This document shows positions 17,124 to 24,912 of a stretch of 64,000 nucleotides of DNA, one piece after another. Made by a program: the position numbers and the translations under genes. This stretch comes from Nocardioides_B sp964237315. Lineage in GTDB: Bacteria > Actinomycetota > Actinomycetes > Propionibacteriales > Nocardioidaceae. Below the pieces are notes generated by a model. It was not told where the DNA came from. It saw only the letters and a list, made by a program, of their open reading frames with translations, and ran no database searches. The stretch spans positions 68,991 to 132,990 of the forward strand of contig CAXSHL010000003.1 of the NCBI GenBank assembly GCA_964237315.1, written 5' to 3'. The first letter of the stretch is position 1. Every line of letters starts with the position of its first letter.

Positions 17124-18092
17124 TCAGCGACGCTCACTCGCAGAGGGCGGCTCGGTGCCCGGGGACGACGAGGTCCGTGTCGTGACCGCGGTCCGGATGA
17201 TGGAGAGGATCTCCTCCGTGGTCCGGAGGAGGTAGGTCCTGCCGTCGGGGAGCCGCGCGTCCGCGCTGATGTAGCTCAGCGGACCCACGTGGTGTGCAGG
17301 ATCGAGTCGGTGGGTGAGCACCCTGCCCGCCGAGCGGGCGCGGTTCCATCCGCTCCAGGTGCAGATCGGCCAGCGCTGCGGGAACATAGCGCGCCCGATC
17401 CGTTCGATCCGGTCGTGGTCACTCGTGAGCTCGTGCAGCGCACCGATGCCGGTCAGGTCGTTGGCCCCGTTGTGGAACCCTCCCAGCGTGATGAGGGTCA
17501 GCGGGGGTGCCAGGAGAACGCACAGGTCCCGAACGGCACCGGTGGCGAGCTGTGCGCCGCCGCTGTAGCTCAGCAGCACGACCGGGATGCTGCTTCGAGG
17601 TCGGTAGCCGGCGTGCTGCAGCTGCGCCGCGATCTGGTGGCCGACGGCCCGGTTGTACAGCGGCCGGTATCTGGAGTCGGCGGCCACGAAGATCTGCAGC
17701 ACGTTGTAGACGAACAACGCGATCGCGGCGTGGCGCCGCAGCCATCTCGCCCCGGGTCGGTCGGTCAGCTGGCGGGCGATGGGGGAGTAGGGCAGCACGT
17801 GACCCAGCACCCGCAGCTCGGGGGCCCGCGCGACGATCTGGTCGACGAGCCGGCCCCCGTCGCGGGTGTCCCGGAACTTCATCTTGCCGATGCCGTCGAG
17901 GTACACCAGGTAGCCCGCGGGCGGTCGGCTCGCAGCGGCACCACGCGCGACCTCCATCCGGGCCGGCAGGTCCGTGCGCTCGGGCCGCCAGCCCGCCGCA
18001 TAGACCAGGACCTCGTAGCGGGCGAGCAGACCCACGGCGACCACGACCAGGCCGATGCTCCCGACCGCCGTCACGACCGGCGCCCCGCTCAC
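17124..18092 (-). CDS. Membrane-anchored alpha/beta-hydrolase-like protein
   Basis: About 322 aa from GTG 18092, which overlaps the stop of the upstream gene (GTGA). It starts with a hydrophobic helix (VTAVGSIGLVVVAVGLLARY). A soluble domain follows with YLVYLDGIGKMKF and a possible nucleophile elbow VVLLSYSGGAQLATGA (Ser in SYSGG). A second hydrophobic stretch (HAAIALFVYNVLQIFVAA) lies between. The tail after TEEILSII is Ser/Thr-rich. It is the last gene of the patatin / glycosyltransferase / membrane-protein operon. Hydrolase fold is likely, substrate unknown; a lipid or glycolipid would fit the neighbours. Confidence 0.65.
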   Translation of the reverse strand: MSGAPVVTAVGSIGLVVVAVGLLARYEVLVYAAGWRPERTDLPARMEVARGAAASRPPAGYLVYLDGIGKMKFRDTRDGGRLVDQIVARAPELRVLGHVLPYSPIARQLTDRPGARWLRRHAAIALFVYNVLQIFVAADSRYRPLYNRAVGHQIAAQLQHAGYRPRSSIPVVLLSYSGGAQLATGAVRDLCVLLAPPLTLITLGGFHNGANDLTGIGALHELTSDHDRIERIGRAMFPQRWPICTWSGWNRARSAGRVLTHRLDPAHHVGPLSYISADARLPDGRTYLLRTTEEILSIIRTAVTTRTSSSPGTEPPSASERR

Positions 18093-18571
18093 CCGGTCCA
18101 CGCACCGTCCTGGGCGGAGCCCCACGCCCCGACAGCCCGGCGGACGGCCCCGACGAGCACCGCGAGGAACAGCCCGGAGCAGGCCACGCACGCAAGTGCC
18201 GGCCACCGGTCGAGGTTCGCTGCCACGGCGAGGTCGCCTGTGAGCGCCGTCCCTGCCACCGCCAGCACCACGACGTGCAGCGCGGGGCCGAGGAGGGGGA
18301 AGGCCAGGGTGCCGGCCAGCAGCAGTGGCGCGACGCTGCCCGTCGTCCAGACGGGCGCCACGCCGTACGGCGACCTGTGCACGACCAGGCCGGCGAGGAC
18401 CCACCCGGTCAGCGGCCACAGCGCGAACACCATCGCCTCGACGACCGTGCCGGCGAGCACCAGGCGGATGACGGAGCCCCGCGAGGCGTGGTGGCGGCGA
18501 ACGACCAGCGGGACGATGCGTCCCGCGGTCTCCGACAGCCCGGCGAGGAGAAGGAGCGCCCACACGGTCAC
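18089..18571 (-). CDS. Four-helix integral membrane protein
   Basis: 160 aa, hydrophobic through most of its length, with helices at about residues 3-20, 35-62, 75-100 and 120-145. Examples are VVEAMVFALWPLTGWVLAGL and VACSGLFLAVLVGAVRRAVG. The ATG overlaps the stop of the glycosyltransferase gene (ATGA) and its own stop overlaps the start of the next gene (GTGA), so all are translationally coupled. I do not recognise a family. It may anchor or assist the neighbouring lipid/sugar enzymes. Confidence 0.65.
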   Translation of the reverse strand: MTVWALLLLAGLSETAGRIVPLVVRRHHASRGSVIRLVLAGTVVEAMVFALWPLTGWVLAGLVVHRSPYGVAPVWTTGSVAPLLLAGTLAFPLLGPALHVVVLAVAGTALTGDLAVAANLDRWPALACVACSGLFLAVLVGAVRRAVGAWGSAQDGAWTG

Positions 18572-19761
18572 GGCGCACCTGAGACCGGCGCGCGGAGGTG
18601 TGCCTCGAGCTCGTCAGCGGCTCGGACAGCTCCCCCCGGGCGGCGCTGGGCCTGCTCCATCCTGGTAGCGGCCGCGGCGAAGAGGGGCTCGTCCAACAGG
18701 CGGGCCGCGAGCAGTCGCACGTGCTCGGTCGATACCGGCCCGGAGGTGATCGACAGGCCGGCACCCAGTTCGACGACCCGGTCAGCGACCAGGAACTGGT
18801 CCGCACCCTGAGGCACCACCAGCAGGGGGACCCCGTAGAACAGCGCCTCGTTGACGCTGTTCATGCCCCCGTGGGTGACGAACATCGCAGCCCGGGACAG
18901 CACGGAGAGCTGCGGCACGGAGCGACGCGCCACGACGTTGGCCGGCAGGGGCGCCAGAGCCGCAGGGTCGGTGCGCCCGGTCGCCAGCACGACGCTGCCG
19001 GCCAGCGGGGCGAGCGCGATGGCGAAGCTGCGCAGCAGCTCGGGCTCGGCGTTGAAGATGGTTCCCAGCGATGCGTAGAGCACCGGGTCCCGCAGGTCGG
19101 CCAGCGGGAAGGCTGGGTCCGGAGGACGCGCCCCCAGGCTCGGTCCGACGAAGCGGTAGGACTGGTCGAACGAGGCTTCCGCGGGATGGAACTCCCGCGA
19201 GGTGTAGACCAGGTTCAGGGGTTGCCGGACGTTGAGCACGTCGAGAAGGGGAAGCCCACGTCCCCCGAACCTCGTCCGCAGATCGATGCGTGACCTGACG
19301 TAACGGGCGACGTTGCGCGGATGGGTGATCGCGCCCGCGACCACCTCGCGAGAGAGCCGGGTCGGGCTGCGCACCTGCCTGTTGAACGCGAACGTCGTGA
19401 ACGACGACACCGCCGGCACGTCCAGGGCCCTGGCTGCCACCTGCCCCCACAGGCACGCGGCGTCGTGGACCACGAGATCCGGGGAGTCTCGCCGGAGATC
19501 GTCCATCACGCTGGGCAGCATCCGCACAGCGGTCAGGGCGAGCTGATCCATGAGCGTGACCGGCTCGGGCGGGTCGCCGGCGTCGATGTCATCCGGGGGA
19601 TAGGTCTCCACCCGTGCACCGGTCGCCGCGACCTCGTCCCCGAACCCGTGGCCCACGTGGTAGGTCACGCTGTGCCCGCGGCGCACCAGCTCGGCGACCA
19701 CGGGCAGGGTCGGGTTCACGTGACCGTGCATGTCGATGTTGACGAAGGAGATCGTGCTCAT
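18568..19761 (-). CDS. MGT-type UDP-glycosyltransferase (GT1 family)
   Basis: 397 aa from ATG 19761, which overlaps the patatin stop. GT-B fold: the N-terminal acceptor domain begins ISFVNIDMHGHVNPTLPVVA with the conserved His-rich GHVNPT motif. The C-terminal donor domain contains VLYASLGTIFNAEPELL and the UGT signature FVTHGGMNSVNEALFYGVP, then LLVVPQGADQFLVADRVVEL, with the Gln/Asp that contact the sugar. It most resembles the macrolide glycosyltransferase (MGT) subgroup, which glycosylates hydrophobic acceptors. Its operon with a patatin-like lipase and two membrane proteins suggests a lipid or xenobiotic acceptor. Confidence 0.9.
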   Translation of the reverse strand: MSTISFVNIDMHGHVNPTLPVVAELVRRGHSVTYHVGHGFGDEVAATGARVETYPPDDIDAGDPPEPVTLMDQLALTAVRMLPSVMDDLRRDSPDLVVHDAACLWGQVAARALDVPAVSSFTTFAFNRQVRSPTRLSREVVAGAITHPRNVARYVRSRIDLRTRFGGRGLPLLDVLNVRQPLNLVYTSREFHPAEASFDQSYRFVGPSLGARPPDPAFPLADLRDPVLYASLGTIFNAEPELLRSFAIALAPLAGSVVLATGRTDPAALAPLPANVVARRSVPQLSVLSRAAMFVTHGGMNSVNEALFYGVPLLVVPQGADQFLVADRVVELGAGLSITSGPVSTEHVRLLAARLLDEPLFAAAATRMEQAQRRPGGAVRAADELEAHLRAPVSGAP

Positions 19762-20714
19762 CCGTGCCCGCCTCTCTCTGCCAGAGCGCTGGCCCTCGTG
19801 TCCGTCGCGCGAGCCGCTCCTGTCGGGTCGGGGAACGCTGGTGCGCGGTACAGTCCGGCACCCGTGGGTGCTCCCAGGTCGTCGAGGAACTGCAGCGACG
19901 CGGCACGCGCGGTGCTGATAAGCCGCTCGGACTGCCCGAAGTCCCAGGGCTGTGGCCAGTCCTCGATGCCGGTGGGCAGCACCACCGTCGGGACGTGTCT
20001 CGACACCTCCTCGAGGTCCCGCTCGATCTGGTGGTGCAGCATGAGCAGCGCCGAGCGCGAGGCGATCGAGGGTGCGCGACGACGGGGAACGGTCGGCCGC
20101 ATCGGCCAGCTCTCCGGCCCTGAGGAGAGCACGACCATGCTGGCCGCGCCGGCCGCCAGGGCCGCGGTGACCGGGACGTAGGCGATGACTCCTCCGTCCA
20201 CGAGCAGCTGCCCGTCCCGCTCGACCGGCGGCAGCAGGCCCGGGATCGCCGCACTGGCCAGCACCGCTGACTCCAGCGGGCCTCCCTGCAACGTCGCCGC
20301 CCGGCCCGTCACCACGTCGGTGGCCACCGCGGTGAACGGAACCGGCAGCTCCTCCAGGCGGGCGGGGAGTCCCGCCTGGGCGATCAGGCGACGAAGACCG
20401 TCGCGGGAGAACACCCCGCCCGCCTGTCCCGTCCGCCAGGGTGCGCGCAGCGGAAGCACCTGGGAACGTCGGACGTGGGTCCACACGTCCGACAGCCACG
20501 GCGCCGCGGAGCCGGGGTGCGCAGCGACGATGGCACCGTTCAGCGCGCCGACCGAGGTGCCGACCACCAGGTCCGGAACGAACCCGTGGTCCTCCAGGGT
20601 GGCACCGACCCCCACGTGCGCGGCTCCCAGACAGCCCCCTCCGCCCACGACCAGAGCCACCGGACGCGGCAGGCCACCGAGGCCCGGGCGTCGACCCGAT
20701 TCTTCCTCGTGCAT
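19758..20714 (-). CDS. Patatin-like phospholipase family protein
   Basis: 318 aa from ATG 20714, preceded by AGGGGA; an upstream in-frame start at 20753 has no such support. The patatin catalytic site is complete: oxyanion loop VGGGGCLGAAHVGVGATLE, nucleophile elbow VVGTSVGALNGA (GxSxG), SAAIPGLLPPV, and the Asp in LLVDGGVIAYVPV (DGG). It is predicted to be a Ser-Asp dyad acyl hydrolase acting on lipids at the membrane. It is first in a four-gene operon with 4-bp overlaps. A copy of the LAL-regulon motif lies 91 bp upstream on the same strand (20805-20825). Confidence 0.9.
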   Translation of the reverse strand: MHEEESGRRPGLGGLPRPVALVVGGGGCLGAAHVGVGATLEDHGFVPDLVVGTSVGALNGAIVAAHPGSAAPWLSDVWTHVRRSQVLPLRAPWRTGQAGGVFSRDGLRRLIAQAGLPARLEELPVPFTAVATDVVTGRAATLQGGPLESAVLASAAIPGLLPPVERDGQLLVDGGVIAYVPVTAALAAGAASMVVLSSGPESWPMRPTVPRRRAPSIASRSALLMLHHQIERDLEEVSRHVPTVVLPTGIEDWPQPWDFGQSERLISTARAASLQFLDDLGAPTGAGLYRAPAFPDPTGAARATDTRASALAERGGHG

Positions 20715-20804
20715 GACTGCGTTCCCCTGCCACTCGAGCCGTCCTGCCGCCACTGCCGCTTCTCGCCCTCACGCAGGCCCGATCGTCGTCGCTTGCTCCG
20801 GCCT

Positions 20805-20825
20805 GCCGCTTCAGTCGACCGACTG
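20805..20825 (-). promoter_or_regulatory. LAL-regulon motif, copy 1 (patatin/glycosyltransferase operon)
   Basis: Minus strand CAGTCGGTCGACTGAAGC: 16 of 18 bases equal CAGTCGGTTGACCGAAGC found at 21929 and 28710. It lies 91 bp before the patatin start and, read the other way, upstream of the oxidoreductase at 20950. It could serve both divergent units. Confidence 0.55.
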
Positions 20826-20876
20826 TGTCCGGGGTCGACCGCCCGGACGGCCTCGTTCAGGCGTGGCGAGGGGAAG

Positions 20877-20927
20877 TCACATGACCGAAGCCAGCAGGAT
20901 GCGCTGCTTCCTAGCGTTCTCATGTGA
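20877..20927. repeat. Inverted repeat TCACATGA / TCATGTGA around the oxidoreductase start
   Basis: TCACATGA (20877-20884) is matched by its exact reverse complement TCATGTGA (20920-20927), 35 bp apart. It flanks the alternative ATG 20881 of the oxidoreductase. It may be an operator; chance cannot be excluded. Confidence 0.35.
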
Positions 20928-20949
20928 GGCGTCACGAGCCGGGCCGAGG

Positions 20950-21939
20950 ATGACCGAGATGGCGGCCCTGCTGCTCCGCGTTCGCGACACCGGTGCGACC
21001 CGGATCCACGACGCCGTCCAGGAACGCGTGGCACGGCCGGTTCCCGAGCCGGGCCATCTCCTCGTGCGGGTCGGCGCAGCGCGCATCGGACCGACGGAGT
21101 GGAGACGGCCCACCGGGTCGGCCCGGGTGATCCCCGGTCGGGGGTTCTCGGGAGTGGTGGTCGGCGTCGGCGTCGGCGTGAGTGACGTCGCGCCGGGCGA
21201 CGACGTCTACGGTCTGGTCCCGGCCGGTCGCGCGGGGGCTGCTGCTCAGTACGTGGCCGTTCCCGCCGCCTGCGTCGCGTTCAAGCCTCAGTCCCTCGAC
21301 CACGTGGCTGCGGCCAGCGTGCCGATGGCCGCCCTGACGGCCTGGCAGGCCCTGGTGGACGGGGTCGCCGTGCAGGCCGGTGACCAGCTCCTGGTCCACG
21401 GCGGCGCAGGCGCCGTCGGTCGTTTCGCCATCCAGCTCGCCTTCCTCGCCGGGGCTCGCGTCACGACGACGTGCCGGGGGAGGGACACCCCGACTGCCTT
21501 CCGCCTCGGCGCGGAACGGGTGATCGACTTCGAGACCCGAGACTTCGCCTCGGCCCTCGGTCGCTGGGACGCGATCGTCGACACCGTGGGGGACGCGATC
21601 CTCGAGAGGTCGTTCGGCAAGCTGCGCGCCGGCGGTCGCATCGTCACCCTGCCGGCCGAGCCACCGCCGCGATATGTGCACGAGTACGGCGTTCGGTGCG
21701 CGTTCCTGGACGTCTCGGCCGACGGCTCGGTGCTTGCCGAGGTCACCCGCCTGATCGACGCCGGTGCCCTGCGGGTGGCGACGCCGTCACACGTCGCGTT
21801 CGACTGCGCCGGCGACGGGCACGGCCGGTGTTCGCTGACCGAGCAGGCGCTGCGGGCGGCCGTGGTCCGCATCGGCACGTTCGAGGGCGACGCGAGTGGC
21901 GTGTCCCTGCGGCACGGTGCGGACTCCGCAGTCGGTTGA
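20950..21939 (+). CDS. Zinc-independent MDR-family quinone oxidoreductase-like protein
   Basis: 329 aa from ATG 20950. The GroES-like domain reads PEPGHLLVRVGAARIGPTEW, then GRGFSGVVVGVGVGVSDVAP and GDDVYGLVPAG; the Rossmann domain has LLVHGGAGAVGRFAIQLAFL and later VDTVGDAILERSF. Zinc-binding cysteines are absent, as in QOR/NADP-dependent reductases. An upstream in-frame ATG at 20881 has the better Shine-Dalgarno (GAGGGGAAG) but adds 23 residues not typical of the family, so either start is possible. It is divergent from the patatin operon and a distant relative of the gene at 29048. Substrate unknown. Confidence 0.87.
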   Translation: MTEMAALLLRVRDTGATRIHDAVQERVARPVPEPGHLLVRVGAARIGPTEWRRPTGSARVIPGRGFSGVVVGVGVGVSDVAPGDDVYGLVPAGRAGAAAQYVAVPAACVAFKPQSLDHVAAASVPMAALTAWQALVDGVAVQAGDQLLVHGGAGAVGRFAIQLAFLAGARVTTTCRGRDTPTAFRLGAERVIDFETRDFASALGRWDAIVDTVGDAILERSFGKLRAGGRIVTLPAEPPPRYVHEYGVRCAFLDVSADGSVLAEVTRLIDAGALRVATPSHVAFDCAGDGHGRCSLTEQALRAAVVRIGTFEGDASGVSLRHGADSAVG

Positions 21940-21949
21940 CCGAAGCCTG
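21929..21949 (+). promoter_or_regulatory. LAL-regulon motif, copy 2
   Basis: CAGTCGGTTGACCGAAGC followed by CTG; 20 of 21 bases equal the copy at 28710. It overlaps the stop codon of the oxidoreductase gene and lies about 50 bp upstream of the aldehyde dehydrogenase remnant, where it may once have driven that gene. Confidence 0.6.
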
Positions 21950-21999
21950 GACAGCGCCGACGACGTCGGCGACGCCTATGCCACTGCGGCGGAGCGCGC

Positions 22000-22237
22000 G
22001 AGGAGGTGTTCGGGCCCGTGATCACCGTCATCGAGGCGCGAGACGAGGAGGACGCGCTTCCGGCTCGCCAACGACACCGAGTACGCCCTGTCCAGTGCCG
22101 TGCACACCCGTGATCTCGAGCGGGGCGTGCGCTTCGGCCGCTTCGGGGGCGGGTGGTCGATGGAGGAGTTCACGACCCACCACTGGATCTCCGTGCAGCA
22201 CGGCCGACGGCCCTACCCGCTCGGTGCGTCACGGTGA
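22000..22237 (+). pseudogene. Aldehyde dehydrogenase C-terminal remnant
   Basis: Two frames together encode pieces of an NAD(P)-aldehyde dehydrogenase of the benzaldehyde/vanillin type. EEVFGPVITVIEARDEEDA (from 22000) is the conserved block after the catalytic Cys. A frameshift near 22057 leads to FRLANDTEYALSSAVHTRDL, then an in-frame deletion joins RGVRFG to RFGGGWSMEEFTTHHWISVQ, the family's C-terminal tail, ending at TGA 22237. The catalytic Cys and Rossmann fold are gone. It is a decayed gene whose presence suggests an aldehyde-handling step was once part of this locus. Confidence 0.8.
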
Positions 22238-22275
22238 GGGCGAGGCCACCCCAGGTCGAGCGGCAGTCGACGAAC

Positions 22276-22296
22276 CAGTCAGATTACTCAAGTCGG
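22276..22296 (+). promoter_or_regulatory. LAL-regulon motif, copy 3 (LAL gene pair)
   Basis: CAGTCAGATTACTCAAGT, the most divergent copy (14 of 21 bases equal copy 2), 60 bp before the GTG start of the first LAL gene. It is followed by GGGGGACCGACCTA (22302-22315), which resembles GGGGGACCACCTA before the gene at 28783. This would allow autoregulation. Confidence 0.45.
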
Positions 22297-22356
22297 CCGA
22301 AGGGGGACCGACCTACCCTCACCTGACACGAGCGGAGAAAGGCTCCAGGTGGTGGT

Positions 22357-24912
22357 GTGCGACCGAGTTCCCCGGCGCTGTTGGGTCGCGAGCCCGAGAA
22401 GGCCCGGCTGCGGCGGCTCCTCACGAGCAGCGGCCCTGAGGGCAGCGTGCTGCTGGTCACGGGTGAGCCCGGGATCGGGAAGTCCGCCCTGCTGGCCGAG
22501 ACGACTGCCCAGGCACTCGAGCTGGGATACCGGGTCCTCGGGACGGCCGGCGTGGAGAGCGAGACGCACCTGCCGTTCGGCGGTCTCCAGCAGCTCATGG
22601 CCCCACTCCTGGGGAGGATCGATGCTCTGCCGCCTGCCCTGAGCGAGGCTCTGTCCACCGCCCTCGGGCTGTACGACGGTGCACGACCCGAGCTCTTCCT
22701 CATCGCGGAGGCCGCTTCGCACCTGCTGGTGGAGGAGCGCCGCCGAGGCCCGGTGCTCCTCGTCGCTGACGACGTCCAGTGGCTGGACCCTCAGTCGCAC
22801 CAGATCCTGACGTTCCTCGCCCACCGGTCCATCGCCAACGGGGTCGTCGTGGTCGGGGCGGCTCGCAGCGGACACGCAGGTCCCTTCGTGGAGGCGGCCT
22901 TCCCCGACCTCCCCGTGCGCGGTGTCGACGACGCCACGGCCGAGGCCATCCTGCGGTCGCACGCGAGCGACCTGGTCCCCGCGGACAGGAGGCGCATCCA
23001 GCACGAGGCGCGCGGCAACCCCCTGGCCCTCCTCGAGCTGCCGGCGGTGTGGGACGGCGGTCGCTCGTCCGACGACCAGTCACCCGCCCTGTCGAGACGG
23101 CTGGAGCAGGCCTTCGCCGGGCGGATGTCGCAGCTGCCCGGTTCCACGAAGGACGCCCTGCTCGTGGCGGCGACCAACTCCTCCAACGACGTAGGGGAGA
23201 TCCTCTGTGCCACCGGGGGCTTCCGGTCCGACGAGGTGGGCGTCGAGGTCCTCTCGCCGGCGGTCGACGAAGGCCTCATCCTCACCGGTGAGGCCACGCT
23301 CACCTTTCGTCACCCCCTGGTCCGTTCGGCGGTCCTCCAGACGGAGACGGTGGCCCGGCGCCAGGCAGCACATCGGGCACTCTCGAGGGTCCTGGACCGG
23401 GATGCCTTCCGGCGCACCTGGCACCGCGCGCAGTCGATCGTCGGCCCGGACGACCTGGTCGCGCAGGAGCTCGAGGCGACGGTCGCCGAGTCCCTGCGCC
23501 GCGGGGCCGTGATGTCGGCGGTGTGGAGCCTGGAGCGGGCGGCCGGGCTGACCAGCTCCTCGGCAGTCCGCGGACGTCGCCTGCTGGAGGCGGCCGGGCA
23601 CGCCTTCGCCCTCGGCCGGCCCGACGTGGTGAGCCGCCTCGTCCGAGAGGCGGCACAGGAGAACCTCTCCGACATCGACCTGGTGAGCATGGACCTCCTG
23701 AGGGAGTCACTCGACGACGACGTCCGTGCCGATGCCGGACGCGTGCTCGACCTGTGCAGCGGTGCGCGGCGGGCGGCAGCAGCGGGAAGCGTCGACCTGG
23801 CGCTCGACGTGCTCGTCGCGGCGGCCCTGAGGTGCTGGTGGGCCGACGTCGGCGCGGAGGCTCGCTCGAGGGTCGTCGAGACGCTCGCACTCACGGCGCC
23901 CGGGGAGGACCCCCGCCGGCTGTGCGTCCTGGCCCTCGCCGAGCCGGTCCTGCAGGGACAGGCGGTCCTGACCGGCCTGGCCCAGGTCGACGTCGACACC
24001 CTGACGGACGCGGACCTCCTGCGCGCCTATGGCATGGCCGCCTACGGGGTCGGCGACCTGGTCCTGGCGACGGACCTGCTCGACCGGTCGGAGCAGCTGC
24101 TGCGCGAGAGGGGACGCCTGGGACTGCTGACCGTGGTTCTCGCCCTGCAGTTCCACATCCGCCTGGACCTCGGGGACTGGACCGGGTCCGCCGCCGCGGC
24201 CGAGGAGGTGGCGCGCGTCGCGGTGGAGACCGGGCAGGTGCTGTTCGCCTTCAACAACGTGCTTGTGGAGTCACGCGGTCTCGCGCTGCGAGGGGAGTGG
24301 CAGTCCGCGCTCGAGCTGGTCGTGGGCGCCGAGAGCGAGGCTGTCCGGCTGCGACTGAACGACGCGCTCTGTCTCGGCTACCAGAGCCGGGGTCTTGCCC
24401 TGCTCAGCGCGGACCGCCCGGCGGAGGCGTTCGCCTGCCTGCGACGTCCCTTCGATCCGGCTGATCCCGGCTACCACCTCCGGGAGTCGTTCGGAGGAGT
24501 CGCGGTGATGGCCGAAGCGGCAGCCGACGCCGGGTGCATCGCAGAGGCGTGCGACATCCTCGCGGCGCTGGAGGAGGTGGCGCGAACCACGCCGTCGCCG
24601 TTGCTCCGCGTCAACCTCCTGTACGCACACGCCGTTCTGGCGGCCCCGGACAGCGCGGAGGCCCGCTACCACGACGCCTTGAGGACCGACCTGACCCGAT
24701 GGCCGTGGATGCGGGCCCGCATCCTGCTCGAGTACGGCCGCTGGCTCTGCCGGGACCGGCGTCACGCCGAGGCTGAACCGCTCCTCGCGGAGGCACGCGA
24801 GACGTTCTCGGCCATGGGTGCCACTCGATGGCAGCGCCGTGCCGCCTCCGCCCTGCAGCAGGTGGCGACCCGGTGCACGTCCGACGACGCTGACGCGGGA
24901 AGCGGGTCATGA
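22357..24912 (+). CDS. LAL-type ATPase regulator lacking the C-terminal HTH
   Basis: 851 aa from GTG 22357. It starts PALLGREPEKARLRRLL, typical of large ATP-binding LuxR proteins. Walker A is VTGEPGIGKSALLAE (about residues 34-48) and Walker B VLLVADDVQWLDPQS (about 134-148). A long helical TPR/MalT-like sensor region fills the rest. It ends ASALQQVATRCTSDDADAGS with no LuxR-type DNA-binding domain. The same order of blocks is seen in the next gene, which does carry an HTH, so the two are paralogues. Translation is coupled by ATGA at 24909-24912. It may be a signal-sensing partner of the second protein. Loss of the HTH could also be recent truncation, but the coupled stop-start argues for a settled arrangement. 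Confidence 0.85.
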   Translation: MRPSSPALLGREPEKARLRRLLTSSGPEGSVLLVTGEPGIGKSALLAETTAQALELGYRVLGTAGVESETHLPFGGLQQLMAPLLGRIDALPPALSEALSTALGLYDGARPELFLIAEAASHLLVEERRRGPVLLVADDVQWLDPQSHQILTFLAHRSIANGVVVVGAARSGHAGPFVEAAFPDLPVRGVDDATAEAILRSHASDLVPADRRRIQHEARGNPLALLELPAVWDGGRSSDDQSPALSRRLEQAFAGRMSQLPGSTKDALLVAATNSSNDVGEILCATGGFRSDEVGVEVLSPAVDEGLILTGEATLTFRHPLVRSAVLQTETVARRQAAHRALSRVLDRDAFRRTWHRAQSIVGPDDLVAQELEATVAESLRRGAVMSAVWSLERAAGLTSSSAVRGRRLLEAAGHAFALGRPDVVSRLVREAAQENLSDIDLVSMDLLRESLDDDVRADAGRVLDLCSGARRAAAAGSVDLALDVLVAAALRCWWADVGAEARSRVVETLALTAPGEDPRRLCVLALAEPVLQGQAVLTGLAQVDVDTLTDADLLRAYGMAAYGVGDLVLATDLLDRSEQLLRERGRLGLLTVVLALQFHIRLDLGDWTGSAAAAEEVARVAVETGQVLFAFNNVLVESRGLALRGEWQSALELVVGAESEAVRLRLNDALCLGYQSRGLALLSADRPAEAFACLRRPFDPADPGYHLRESFGGVAVMAEAAADAGCIAEACDILAALEEVARTTPSPLLRVNLLYAHAVLAAPDSAEARYHDALRTDLTRWPWMRARILLEYGRWLCRDRRHAEAEPLLAEARETFSAMGATRWQRRAASALQQVATRCTSDDADAGSGS

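Noticed and set aside
17289..18811. Plus-strand ORFs of 430-460 codons opposite the hydrolase/membrane genes
   Set aside because: Arg/Pro/Ala-rich shadow translations; the minus strand has coupled starts and recognisable domains.
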